A DNA stretch of 64,000 bases from Agarivorans albus (GCF_019670105.1 NZ_AP023032.1:1172972-1236971), one strand, 5' to 3'; positions 8,548-16,336 are shown, counted from the first letter of the stretch. Translations and numbers: made by a program. Notes: generated by a model not told the origin, from the sequence alone.

Positions 8548-9275
8548 GCATAGAGCACTCGGCTATCGCCTTCGGCGATACCTTTCATCAACGCTTTGTG
8601 CCGCGCAAACACGGCTTTAATTATCGGCTGTATTACGCCTGGATTGATTTGGCCGAAGAACAAACCGTGCAGCAAACGCTGCAAAGCTTTGGGCGTTTTT
8701 TACCTTGGTTTCGCTTAAAAGCGGGCGACTATTTAGGCAGCGAACAAGGCACTATCGGTGATAAAGCCTTGCGCGCTCAGCAGCGTTTTCAGCCCGACTA
8801 TCAAGCCAAGCAAGTGGTCTTGCTTGGTCAACTGCGCTGCTTGGGTTGGTACTTTAGCCCGGTTAACTTTGTGCTTTATGGCGACGGCGATAAGTTTGAT
8901 TACATGCTGGCCGAAGTCACCAATACTCCTTGGAAAGAAAAGCACCAATATTGGCTGGATTTAAACGAGTTAAAAGATCACGATAAAACCTTTCACGTTT
9001 CCCCTTTTAATCCCATGGACATGCGTTATCACTGGCAAGTAAAGCTAGTGCAACAGCAGGTGAATATTGTGATTAATTGCTGGCGCGAGCAGAAAGAATT
9101 TAGTGCTGGCATAAATTTAATTAAGCAGCCGTTAAACTCTTCTAGCCTTCGCCGCGTAATAAGTTCATACCCTTTAATGACTCTCAAGGTTGTTACAGGA
9201 ATTTACTGGCAAGCATTGAAGCTATGGATGAAAAAAGTGCCTTTCTATGGTCATCCAGCCAGTGCTAAAAAATAA
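8544..9275 (+). CDS. DUF1365 protein
   Basis: A 243-residue DUF1365 member: [22 protein letters not shown] near the start, then [35 protein letters not shown] and [18 protein letters not shown]. The biochemical activity is unknown. The family almost always sits between an FAD amine-oxidase-like gene and a Cfa-type methyltransferase, as it does here, which points to a shared lipid-modification pathway. It overlaps the upstream stop by 4 bp (ATGA). Confidence 0.9.
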   Translation: MSIEHSAIAFGDTFHQRFVPRKHGFNYRLYYAWIDLAEEQTVQQTLQSFGRFLPWFRLKAGDYLGSEQGTIGDKALRAQQRFQPDYQAKQVVLLGQLRCLGWYFSPVNFVLYGDGDKFDYMLAEVTNTPWKEKHQYWLDLNELKDHDKTFHVSPFNPMDMRYHWQVKLVQQQVNIVINCWREQKEFSAGINLIKQPLNSSSLRRVISSYPLMTLKVVTGIYWQALKLWMKKVPFYGHPASAKK

Positions 9276-9299
9276 TTAAAATTGCCCTAAGGAAAAACT

Positions 9300-10520
9300 A
9301 TGGCTACTGCAAAATCGCTTTCTTCTGCTTCAGTTTCCAGTGGTTTAGATTGGACCCGCCACCTTGTATTAAAAACCTTTGACGGTTTAAAAGGCGGCGC
9401 CATTTTAATGAGTCAAGCAGGTTACGAGTCGGTTCATTTAGGTGAAGCAGACCACCCCGAAACCGTTGAAGTTCATATCCTCGATTCTCAAGTTTTTTCT
9501 CGTATTTTAAAAGGCGGTAGCATTGCCGCTGGCGAAACCTACATGGAAGGGTTGTGGCGCTGTTCTAATCTGCACCGCTTACTGCAGCTTTTGGCCGACA
9601 ACCAAGATCACCTCGATAGCTTAGACAGAAAACTGCACTGGTTTACCGATGCGTGGTTTAAAGTGCAGCACTTCTTTCGCCGCAACAATAAACGCCAAGC
9701 GAAAAAGAACATTCTGGCTCACTACGATCTTGGCAACGATTTCTATCAATCGTTTCTTGACCCGCAAATGCAGTATTCTTCAGCCATTTTTGGCGGCCAA
9801 GATATTACCTTAGCCGAGGCGCAAGACAACAAACTCAAGCGCATATGCGAGCAGCTAAAGCTTGAGTCGAGTGACCATCTTTTGGAAATTGGCACCGGTT
9901 GGGGTGGGTTGGCAATGTACGCGGCTAGCCACTACGGTTGCAAGGTAACCACCACCACCATTTCCGACAAACAGCACGCCTATGTGGTGGAGAAGGTGGC
10001 GGAGCGTAAGCTCAGTCATTTAGTGACTGTGCTAAATAAAGATTACCGCGATTTAGAAGGCCAGTACGACAAACTGGTCTCTATTGAAATGATTGAAGCG
10101 GTGGGCGAGAAATTTTTACCGGGTTTTGCCGAGCTATGTGCCAACAGGTTAAAGGCCGGTGGTTTAATGCTTATTCAAGCCATTACCATTGATGACCGCC
10201 GCTTTTCGGCCTATCGCAAAAGTGTCGACTTTATTCAGCAGTATGTATTTCCTGGTGGCTTCTTACCTTCGCCATCGCTACTCAAACAGCTCTTTTCCAA
10301 GCAAGGCTTACGATCTCTACAACGACTAGAGATAGGTATCGACTACGCCGAAACCCTACAGCACTGGCATCAGCGGGTGCAACAGCAGCACAACAATAAT
10401 CAACGCTTTGGCTTCGACGAGCAGTTCTACCGTCTATGGCATTTCTACTTCGCATACTGCGAAGCAGGTTTTAGAAGCCATAACATTGGCACCGAGCAAC
10501 TTACTTTGGTTAAGGCCTAA
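9300..10520 (+). CDS. Cyclopropane-fatty-acyl-phospholipid synthase family methyltransferase
   Basis: A SAM-dependent methyltransferase of 406 residues that acts on unsaturated acyl chains of membrane phospholipids. The N-terminal lipid-binding part contains GGSIAAGETYMEGLW. The catalytic part has NILAHYDLGNDFYQSFLD, the SAM-binding LLEIGTGWGGLAMYAA (about 197-212), and the family signature SIEMIEAVGEKF near 261-272. The C-terminal YCEAGFR motif is present. Whether it makes cyclopropane or methyl-branched/furan-precursor acids is not visible. Its place in an ECF-sigma/ChrR operon favours an oxidative-stress lipid modification. AAGGAA lies upstream of the ATG. Confidence 0.92.
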   Translation: MATAKSLSSASVSSGLDWTRHLVLKTFDGLKGGAILMSQAGYESVHLGEADHPETVEVHILDSQVFSRILKGGSIAAGETYMEGLWRCSNLHRLLQLLADNQDHLDSLDRKLHWFTDAWFKVQHFFRRNNKRQAKKNILAHYDLGNDFYQSFLDPQMQYSSAIFGGQDITLAEAQDNKLKRICEQLKLESSDHLLEIGTGWGGLAMYAASHYGCKVTTTTISDKQHAYVVEKVAERKLSHLVTVLNKDYRDLEGQYDKLVSIEMIEAVGEKFLPGFAELCANRLKAGGLMLIQAITIDDRRFSAYRKSVDFIQQYVFPGGFLPSPSLLKQLFSKQGLRSLQRLEIGIDYAETLQHWHQRVQQQHNNNQRFGFDEQFYRLWHFYFAYCEAGFRSHNIGTEQLTLVKA

Positions 10521-10524
10521 GCTC

Positions 10525-10998
10525 ATGCAATGGCCGGTATTGCTGCTATTTAAGCTTAACTGGTTAGCGGCCTTCTTTTGGGGGCAGCAAGCGGTGATGT
10601 TTATGGCGCTGGGGTTAGTCGGCTTAGTGGCTTTGCAAGTTCGCCGTTACCAATGGGCTGTGCTTATTCCCTGTGCAATGCTCAGCGTGGTTGGGGTTAT
10701 TTTAGATTTCAGTTTGGTAAAAATGGGAGTGCTGAGCTTTAGCTCGCCAAATTTACCGCTGTTTATGATGTTGCTTTGGGCAAGCTTTGCCTTGTTATTG
10801 CCAAGCCTAGCCAGTTTCCCCAAACCCTTCATGCCCTTATTTGTGGCGGTAATGGGCCCGGTGTCTTACTACCTAGCCAGTTTAGCGCAGGTATTTGCGA
10901 TACAGCCCGATGCAATATTAGGTCTGCTTATCCTATTCCCCTTGTGGGCGGGCTTTGCTTACTTAGCTAATTCGCTATTGGAGAAACGCTATGTTTAA
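10525..10998 (+). CDS. DUF2878 integral membrane protein
   Basis: About 157 residues with five to six hydrophobic helices (WAVLIPCAMLSVVGVILDF, NLPLFMMLLWASFALLLPSL, FVAVMGPVSYYLASL, LGLLILFPLWAGFAYL), matching the DUF2878 family that accompanies Cfa/DUF1365 operons. No catalytic motif is visible. I chose the ATG at 10525, 4 bp after the Cfa stop; the frame is open further upstream only inside the Cfa gene. It overlaps the next start by 8 bp, so translation is coupled. Confidence 0.8.
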   Translation: MQWPVLLLFKLNWLAAFFWGQQAVMFMALGLVGLVALQVRRYQWAVLIPCAMLSVVGVILDFSLVKMGVLSFSSPNLPLFMMLLWASFALLLPSLASFPKPFMPLFVAVMGPVSYYLASLAQVFAIQPDAILGLLILFPLWAGFAYLANSLLEKRYV

Positions 10999-11482
10999 AG
11001 CCATGGCATTAGCCAGTATTTTATTGGCGTTTTCTAGCCAAGCAGAAACACAAATGCAGCTGGTGGGTAACGCTAAGTTGCAAGTATTGTTTTGGCCCAT
11101 TTACACGGTTAGCTTGCACAGCCCAGATGGGCGTTACCAGCAAAACCGTTACCCAATGGAACTCACCATTGATTACCTACGCAAAATAAAACGCGATAAA
11201 TTGCTAGAAGCAACCGAGGACGAATGGCAGCGCTTAGGTGTATGCGAGCAAGCACCTTGTGAACAATGGTTAGCAGAGCTTTCGCAACTTTGGCCAGACT
11301 TAAAAAAAGGCGACCAACTAAAGCTGGTCGCCGAGTCAGCTAATCAAGGTCAGTTTTACTTAAATGGTAAGCTGCTGGGCTCCTTGGAAGATAAGTTATT
11401 TAGCCAGCATTTCTTGGGTATTTGGCTATCAGAAGACAGCCGATTCCCTAAACAGCAACGTAAACTGATTGGCGCTAACTAA
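10991..11482 (+). CDS. Chalcone isomerase-like periplasmic protein
   Basis: A 163-residue secreted protein: signal peptide MFKAMALASILLAFSSQAE, then a chalcone-isomerase-like fold with WPIYTVSLHSPDG, YPMELTIDYLRKIKRDKLLEATEDEWQRLG, and the family ending GIWLSEDSRFPKQQRKLIG. Bacterial members probably bind fatty-acid-like ligands instead of flavonoids. It closes the seven-gene ECF-sigma operon, overlapping the DUF2878 gene by 8 bp. Its last 22 codons are duplicated in degenerate form immediately downstream (11502-11567). Confidence 0.82.
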   Translation: MFKAMALASILLAFSSQAETQMQLVGNAKLQVLFWPIYTVSLHSPDGRYQQNRYPMELTIDYLRKIKRDKLLEATEDEWQRLGVCEQAPCEQWLAELSQLWPDLKKGDQLKLVAESANQGQFYLNGKLLGSLEDKLFSQHFLGIWLSEDSRFPKQQRKLIGAN

Positions 11483-11501
11483 GTCTAACTAGCTTTTTCC
11501 A

Positions 11502-11567
11502 GGCATTTGCTTATCTGAAGACAGCCGCTTCCTTAAGCTGCAAAGAAAGTTGGTGGGCGCTAACTAG
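11502..11567 (+). pseudogene. Tandem remnant of the 3' end of the chalcone isomerase-like gene
   Basis: This 66-bp stretch aligns without gaps to the last 22 codons of the preceding gene (11417-11482), with 51 of 66 bases the same. Read in the matching frame it encodes GICLSEDSRFLKLQRKLVGAN followed by a stop, 17 of 21 residues identical to the real C-terminus. It overlaps the end of the opposing DsbA-family gene. It has no start and is taken as the leftover of a tandem duplicate that was otherwise deleted. Confidence 0.8.
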
Positions 11568-12216
11568 CGCTGTTGGTACACTCGTTAATTACTTGTAGTA
11601 AGGTTTCCACAGGCTGCGCGCCAGACAATAAGTAACGATTATTAAAGATTAAAGCTGGCACCGCTCTAATGTTCTGATTTTGCCACTGCTGCTGGCTGTC
11701 TCTTACCGCTTCAACATACATTTCATCTACCAACACTCGCTCGGCTAAATCTCGGCCTAGGCCAATGCTTTCAACTACATCTAATAAGGTATTGCGGTCG
11801 GAAGGATCTTTAGCTTGGCTAAAGTAAGCATCAAACAGTGCCAGTTTTAATTCGGTTTGTTTGCCGTAAGGTTGTGCCCAATGCAGCAGTTGATGTGCTT
11901 CAAAAGTGTTGTAGATACGAGAGTCAGGGCTGAACTTAAAGTTAAAACCAAGTTCATCACCAAAGTTTTTTAGTTGCTCTCTAACCGCTTCACTTTGCTC
12001 AAGGGTGCTACCGTATTTCTCTTGAATATGCTCACGTAAGTTTTGCCCCTCGCTTGGCATGTTCGGGTTTAGCTCAAAGGGGTGCCATTCAATATGTGGT
12101 CGAATACTCTCGTCAACTTGTGACAGTGCTTGTTGCAAGCGTAAGTAACCCACTATGCACCAAGGGCATACCACATCCGACACAATATCGATGCGCAAAG
12201 AAATACCAGCAGACAT
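11560..12216 (-). CDS. DsbA-family (FrnE-like) oxidoreductase
   Basis: A 218-residue cytosolic thioredoxin-fold protein of the FrnE branch. The redox motif CPWC lies in DIVSDVVCPWCIVG (residues 12-25), followed by an all-helical insertion. The C-terminal part contains AVPALIFNNRYLLSGAQP with the cis-Pro loop. FrnE-like proteins are thiol-disulfide isomerases/reductases linked to oxidative stress. I chose the ATG at 12216 instead of the one 15 bases upstream, because AAAAGG sits 6 bases before it and homologues begin close to this point. It faces the lipid operon tail to tail and is divergent from the old yellow enzyme. Confidence 0.87.
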   Translation of the reverse strand: MSAGISLRIDIVSDVVCPWCIVGYLRLQQALSQVDESIRPHIEWHPFELNPNMPSEGQNLREHIQEKYGSTLEQSEAVREQLKNFGDELGFNFKFSPDSRIYNTFEAHQLLHWAQPYGKQTELKLALFDAYFSQAKDPSDRNTLLDVVESIGLGRDLAERVLVDEMYVEAVRDSQQQWQNQNIRAVPALIFNNRYLLSGAQPVETLLQVINECTNSAS

Positions 12217-12399
12217 AAGCAACCTTTTCATTAAACAAGTTTAGAGTATGCGGAGTTGCCGAGAAATTGGCAACTATCGCGCTAAATTGGGCGCTAAGCT
12301 TATTTGCTGCCAGTGCAACATTAATTTGTTGTTTTTGATCTAAATAGATAACTGAGCAGTTGCTATTATGCTGGTAGCAAATGACTAGGAACCTCACTC

Positions 12400-13497
12400 A
12401 TGACCACATCATTGTTTGATACAATAAAGCTTGGTACCCACACCCTAAATAATCGCATTGTTATGCCACCTATGACTCGCTCTCGTGCTACTCAGCCGGG
12501 CGATGTGGCAAATCAAATGATGGCCAGCTATTACGCACAACGGGCCAGTGCTGGTTTAATCGTATCCGAAGGCACTCAAATCTCGCCAATGGGTAAAGGC
12601 TACGCTTGGACACCGGGCATTTATAGCGAGCAACAAATTGCTGGCTGGAAAAAAGTCACCGATGCTGTTCACGCCAAAGGCGGGACTATGTTCGCCCAGC
12701 TTTGGCACGTAGGGCGAGTGACTCACCCAGACAATATTAACGGTGAACAGCCAATTTCATCTTCTGCCATTAAAGCCGAAAATGTAAAAGTGTTTATTGA
12801 TAACGGCAGCGACGAACCAGGTTTTGTAGACGTAGTCACCCCGCGTGAAATGACTCAACAAGACATTGATGAAGTTATTCAGCAGTTCAGCCAAGCTGCG
12901 CTAAACGCCATTGCCGCAGGCTTTGATGGCATCGAGCTTCACGCCGCCAACGGTTACCTGATTAACCAGTTTATCGATTCAGAATCGAATCAACGCAGCG
13001 ATAAATACGGCGGTAGCTTAACCAACCGTCTGCGCTTTTTAGATGAAGTAGTTGCTGCCATGGTAGACGCCATTGGCGCCGAGCGAGTAGGTGTGCGCTT
13101 AGCACCGCTCACGACTTTAAATGGTACTGTAGACGCCAAGCCAGAAGAAACCTACACCGCCGCTGCTGCGCTGCTAAATAAACACAACATTGTGTATCTA
13201 CACATTGCTGAAGTAGATTGGGACGACGCGCCAGAAACGCCAAAAGCCTTTAAACAAGCGCTGCGTGATGCCTTTAAAGGTGTACTTATTTACGCTGGCC
13301 GTTACAAAGCCGACAGCGCCCAACAAGCTATTGATGAAGGCCTAGCCGACATGATTGGTTTTGGCCGCCCCTTTGTAGCAAACCCCGATTTACCCGCACG
13401 ATTACAACACGGTTACCCGCTGGCCGAACACGATCCAAACAGCCTGTTTGGCGGTGGCGAAAAAGGCCTAACGGATTACCCAAGTTATAAGGCCTAG
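12400..13497 (+). CDS. Alkene reductase, old yellow enzyme family (NemA-like)
   Basis: An FMN-dependent ene-reductase that uses NAD(P)H to reduce activated C=C bonds or nitro compounds. The 365-residue TIM barrel has the N-terminal FMN loop NRIVMPPMTRSRA, the QLWHVGRV segment, the substrate-binding His/Asn pair in GFDGIELHAANGYLINQF, SNQRSDKYGGSLTNRLRFLDEV, and the phosphate-binding GRYKADSAQQAIDEGLADMIGFGRPFVANPDLP. The length is typical. AGGAAC precedes the ATG. It is divergent from the FrnE-like gene, which may reflect a shared response to electrophiles (inference). Confidence 0.93.
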   Translation: MTTSLFDTIKLGTHTLNNRIVMPPMTRSRATQPGDVANQMMASYYAQRASAGLIVSEGTQISPMGKGYAWTPGIYSEQQIAGWKKVTDAVHAKGGTMFAQLWHVGRVTHPDNINGEQPISSSAIKAENVKVFIDNGSDEPGFVDVVTPREMTQQDIDEVIQQFSQAALNAIAAGFDGIELHAANGYLINQFIDSESNQRSDKYGGSLTNRLRFLDEVVAAMVDAIGAERVGVRLAPLTTLNGTVDAKPEETYTAAAALLNKHNIVYLHIAEVDWDDAPETPKAFKQALRDAFKGVLIYAGRYKADSAQQAIDEGLADMIGFGRPFVANPDLPARLQHGYPLAEHDPNSLFGGGEKGLTDYPSYKA

Positions 13498-13518
13498 TTG
13501 CTAGGGTTTTGGTATAGG

Positions 13519-13557
13519 AGCCAGTGAGTGAATAGACGCGCTCGCTGGCTTTTTTAT
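13519..13557 (+). terminator. Rho-independent terminator of the alkene reductase gene
   Basis: AGCCAGTGAG pairs with CTCGCTGGCT (one G-U) and is followed by a run of six T. Confidence 0.88.
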
Positions 13558-13849
13558 TGTCTTTTGAAGAGGAGGAACTTAAACCTGTCCTATTAGCGCA
13601 CCTACGTCTAATGTTCTCGTCACCAGTGTTTTGCTCCCCCCGAACTGTCCCACATAGTCACTTCATAAAAGTGAGCTAACTCAATTAAAGACTATCTTGT
13701 TGATTAAATAGTTATTTGAAGTGTGTTGTTACTGTATGATTAAACGACGTTTTTCTAGCGATTGTTGATGCTTGGCGTTTAATGGTGGCAGCCTAGTAAG
13801 GAAAGTTGCAAGGCCGCAGTAATAGAGTTTAAGTTCCGATGAGGCATCT
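13558..13849. other. Intergenic stretch at the left edge of the cassette islet
   Basis: No open frame of note. It holds a 45-bp segment (13739-13783) bounded by perfect 8-bp inverted ends, ATTAAACG and CGTTTAAT. The right end gives GCGTTTAATGGT at 13775-13786, one base different from GCGTTAAATGGT at the right edge of the attC site (14607-14618). It may be a decayed recombination site; see findings. A likely promoter for the NYN gene lies further right but is not obvious. Confidence 0.4.
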
Positions 13850-14605
13850 ATGAAAGATAAAGAAAAAATTGCAGTATTCATTGATGCGGATAACGCACCT
13901 GCCCAAAAGATCGATAAGGTGCTTTCTGAGTTGGCTCGTTATGGAGTAGTCAATATTCGTAAAGCGTATGGAAACTGGAAAAATCAAAATTTGAAGCCGT
14001 GGGAAGATGTGCTTCATGAATTTGCAATACAGCCAATGCAGCAGTTCGATCTTACCAAAGGCAAAAATGCCACAGATATGGCATTGGTAATTGATGTTAT
14101 GGATGTGTTGTACACGAAAGACATTGATGTTATTTGCCTAGTTTCGTCTGATTGTGACTTTACACCCTTGGTTACTCGTTCATTGGCCGATGGCAAGTTT
14201 GTGATTGGTTTTGGTGAACGTAAAGCACCGCTAGCTTTCGTAAATAGTTGTTCTCGATTTCTGTATCTTGATGAAGATCGCGAAAAAGAATTACCTATCC
14301 AAAAACAAACAAAGACCATAAAAAGTGACACCAAATTAATTAACTTACTGAGGCAAGCAATTGAAGCCGTTGAAGAAGATGATGGCTGGGCTATGTTAGG
14401 TCCTATTGGTACGCATATTTCTAATCATGCTTCTTTTGATCAGCGTAATTATGGCTTTAAGAAATTAAGTGACTTATTTCAAGCTATAGATTTATTTGAA
14501 ATGAAAAAAACAAATGGTTCAGTTTTATGGGTTAGAGATAAAAAGAAAGCAAAGCAGCTTAACAAGTTAAAGCAAGGGGCGCAGCAAAGCTACGCCCCTG
14601 CTTGA
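13850..14605 (+). CDS. NYN-domain protein with C-terminal LOTUS/OST-HTH domain (putative RNase), likely integron cassette gene
   Basis: Residues 1-145 form a NYN (PIN-like) nuclease domain. It has the acidic motif VFIDADNAP at 9-17, GKNATDMALVIDVMDVLY with its conserved Asp residues near 70-87, and CLVSSDCDFTPLVTRSLADGKFVIGFG near 95-121. Residues about 165-225 (DDGWAMLGPIGTHISNHASFDQRNYGFKKLSDLFQAIDLFEM) match the LOTUS/OST-HTH RNA-binding fold. This pairing is typical of bacterial LabA-like RNases. The end of the gene (codons for KQLNKLKQGAQQSYAPA) lies inside a 59-bp attC-like site, as in integron cassettes. The islet looks more AT-rich than its neighbours. RNA cleavage is a family inference. 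Confidence 0.88.
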   Translation: MKDKEKIAVFIDADNAPAQKIDKVLSELARYGVVNIRKAYGNWKNQNLKPWEDVLHEFAIQPMQQFDLTKGKNATDMALVIDVMDVLYTKDIDVICLVSSDCDFTPLVTRSLADGKFVIGFGERKAPLAFVNSCSRFLYLDEDREKELPIQKQTKTIKSDTKLINLLRQAIEAVEEDDGWAMLGPIGTHISNHASFDQRNYGFKKLSDLFQAIDLFEMKKTNGSVLWVRDKKKAKQLNKLKQGAQQSYAPA

Positions 14606-14615
14606 AGCGTTAAAT
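14557..14615 (+). other. Integron attC-like recombination site (59 bp)
   Basis: R'' is GCTTAAC (14557-14563), fitting RYYYAAC; R' is GTTAAAT (14609-14615), fitting GTTRRRY. Between them L'' (14570-14581, AAGCAAGGGGCG) pairs with L' (14593-14603, CGCCCCTGCTT) over 11 bp, leaving one extra-helical A at 14575 and an 11-base loop. Unpaired spacers flank the L boxes. This layout and length match short attC sites such as the aadA type. No integrase gene is in the window. Confidence 0.85.
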
Positions 14616-14627
14616 GGTTAGGAAACA

Positions 14628-15446
14628 ATGTCGAACATAATAGAAATAGATTTCTCAAAAAAGTTAGAAATTAAGATAGACAATAAGCTTCCGGTTGGGT
14701 TAGAAGATCTCTCATTATCCTTGTTGTCATTCAATAAACAGTTTCACAAATTCGTAGAGTCTGAAACCGATGAATTGACGGATGTAGGCTCTGAGTTGCT
14801 CATTAAAGAAGTGAGAAAAGGCTCAATTGTCGTCGAACTGGTTTCACAGGCAGCCCCGATAGTTCCATTAATCTGGTCAGGAGGCTCGTTGTATGAATGG
14901 GCGAACGTAGTCCAGAGTACTTGTAACTGGTTACTTGGTAAAAGCGACAGGCCACCAAAAGATATGGCCAAGCAAGACCTTCAGGAGTGGAACAAAATTG
15001 TTGAGCCCATCGCAAAAGATAATGGTTCACAAATGAATATCAATGTTTCTGATGGCGGTAAGGTCGTCAATCAATTTATATTAAACTCTAATGAAGCTGC
15101 CGCTATACAAAATCGAATCGGTCGCTTGATTGAAGATATCGATATTCCGCAAGAAAACAAACACCTGAAAAAGGTAATGTACTGGTATCAAACTAAATTT
15201 GACCCAAACTCTGATACAGGTAATAAAGCAATAATTGATGATATTTCAAAGACAGCATTAAAGGTTATCTTCGAAAACAACGCCTTAAAGGAAGCCATGC
15301 TACACCCTGACCCATCATTAGTTAAGCCTTGGCAAGAACTCGCTTTTGTTGTAGATGTGGAAGTTCAAACCGTAAGAGGTAAACCTAAAATGTACAATGT
15401 CCTCAACTATTACCCTGAATATACATTTGACCCAGATGAAGATTAA
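14628..15446 (+). CDS. Hypothetical protein, probable second cassette gene
   Basis: I do not recognise the function of this 272-residue protein. It has no signal peptide. An N-terminal alpha/beta part (IIEIDFSKKLEIKIDNKLPVGLEDLSLSLLSFNKQF) leads to RKGSIVVELVSQAAPIVPLIWSGGSLYEWANVV, whose hydrophobic stretch may be a buried or membrane-touching helix. A middle part carries KDMAKQDLQEWNKIVEPIAKDNGSQMNINV, and the C-terminus is a beta-rich domain (LAFVVDVEVQTVRGKPKMYNVLNYYPEYTF). AGGAAA precedes the ATG. The gene starts 18 bp after the attC cleavage point (G|TT at 14609/14610), the spacing expected of an integron cassette, but I find no attC downstream of it. Confidence 0.75.
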   Translation: MSNIIEIDFSKKLEIKIDNKLPVGLEDLSLSLLSFNKQFHKFVESETDELTDVGSELLIKEVRKGSIVVELVSQAAPIVPLIWSGGSLYEWANVVQSTCNWLLGKSDRPPKDMAKQDLQEWNKIVEPIAKDNGSQMNINVSDGGKVVNQFILNSNEAAAIQNRIGRLIEDIDIPQENKHLKKVMYWYQTKFDPNSDTGNKAIIDDISKTALKVIFENNALKEAMLHPDPSLVKPWQELAFVVDVEVQTVRGKPKMYNVLNYYPEYTFDPDED

Positions 15447-15552
15447 TCAAGAAATTAAAGGTGTCAGAGTCAATTTAAATCAATTGATTGATTACGATAG
15501 CTAGCTTTTACTGATGTGTTGTGGTCCAACACCAGATAGCCAGTTACCTCGT

Positions 15553-16206
15553 TTACTTAGTTTTATCTGACCATTGCTCGTGATGAACCAGTTGGCTTAA
15601 GTTCTCTCGCTCTAACCAACCAAATTGCTCCAGTTCTGGTTTGTCTTCAAAGCCGGATACATAGCCGATACACAGGTAGCCAATAATTTCTAAACGCTCT
15701 GGAATGTTAAGGGCAGAGCGAAGAACCTCGTCGTGAATAATGCTTACCCAGCCTAGGCCAAGGTTTTCGGCGCGGGCGGCCAGCCACATGTTTTGAATAG
15801 CACACACGGTGCTGTATAAGTCCATCTCTGGCTTAATGGTGCGGCCTATTACCACCGGGCCGTTGCGTTCTCTATCGCAGGTAACACAAATGCCTAAGGG
15901 TGCTTCTAAAATGCCTTCAAGTTTAAAGCTTTGGTAGGTCTCGCGTTTATCATCAGCAAACAGTTTGGCAGATTCTTCACTGGCGGCTTGGTAGCCCTGT
16001 TTAATCGCTTGTTTGGTTTGCTCTTTACTTACCAAAATAAAATCCCAAGGCTGACTAAAACCTACGCTGGGCGCGTGATGAGCAGCGGCTAGAATACGTT
16101 GAATAACGTCGTCGTTAATTGGGGTGCTTAAGAAGTCTTTACGTACATCGCGGCGGGAGTAGATAACTTTATACAGGGCGTCTCGTTCAGCTTGGTTGAT
16201 ATGCAT
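15553..16206 (-). CDS. bluB: 5,6-dimethylbenzimidazole synthase BluB
   Basis: BluB consumes FMNH2 and oxygen to make 5,6-dimethylbenzimidazole, the lower ligand of vitamin B12. The 217-residue nitroreductase-fold protein has the FMN-binding YSRRDVRKDF near the start, AAHHAPSVGFSQPWDFI (residues about 41-57), the BluB-specific DLYSTVCAIQNMWLAARAENLGLGWVSI with its catalytic Asp, and the C-terminal LCIGYV. No other cobalamin genes are nearby, so it probably supports lower-ligand remodelling of salvaged corrinoids (inference). No cobalamin riboswitch is visible upstream. Confidence 0.93.
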   Translation of the reverse strand: MHINQAERDALYKVIYSRRDVRKDFLSTPINDDVIQRILAAAHHAPSVGFSQPWDFILVSKEQTKQAIKQGYQAASEESAKLFADDKRETYQSFKLEGILEAPLGICVTCDRERNGPVVIGRTIKPEMDLYSTVCAIQNMWLAARAENLGLGWVSIIHDEVLRSALNIPERLEIIGYLCIGYVSGFEDKPELEQFGWLERENLSQLVHHEQWSDKTK

Positions 16207-16288
16207 ACTGCGCTTAATATCAAAAATTTGCCCTATTAAGCCTTAAGCGCAGATTGACTGCAACGCCTAGCAGCCAGCTTTTACCCGT

Positions 16289-16327
16289 TTAAAAACAAAC
16301 AGCCCCATGGCTTTTGCTATGGGGCTG
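16289..16327 (-). terminator. Rho-independent terminator (minus strand)
   Basis: Stem CAGCCCCATGGC (16300-16311) pairs with GCTATGGGGCTG (16316-16327) with one mismatch. On the minus strand it is followed by TTTGTTTTTAA. It would end transcripts from the Kef operon before bluB. Confidence 0.85.
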
Positions 16328-16336
16328 TGTGTAATA

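Noticed and set aside
12349..12376. TGATCT in the FrnE/alkene reductase intergenic region as a third ECF promoter
   Set aside because: At the required 16-base spacing there is AGTT, not CGT, so it does not match the two good sites.
12113..12397. 94-codon minus-strand frame upstream of the FrnE-like gene
   Set aside because: Overlaps the start of the FrnE-like gene in another frame and the promoter of the alkene reductase; no motif.
15447..15552. A second attC site after the hypothetical cassette gene
   Set aside because: No RYYYAAC/GTTRRRY pair with inner L-box pairing was found up to the bluB stop codon.
16207..16260. Cobalamin riboswitch ahead of bluB
   Set aside because: The space between the bluB start and the neighbouring terminator is too short, and no B12-box-like sequence is visible.
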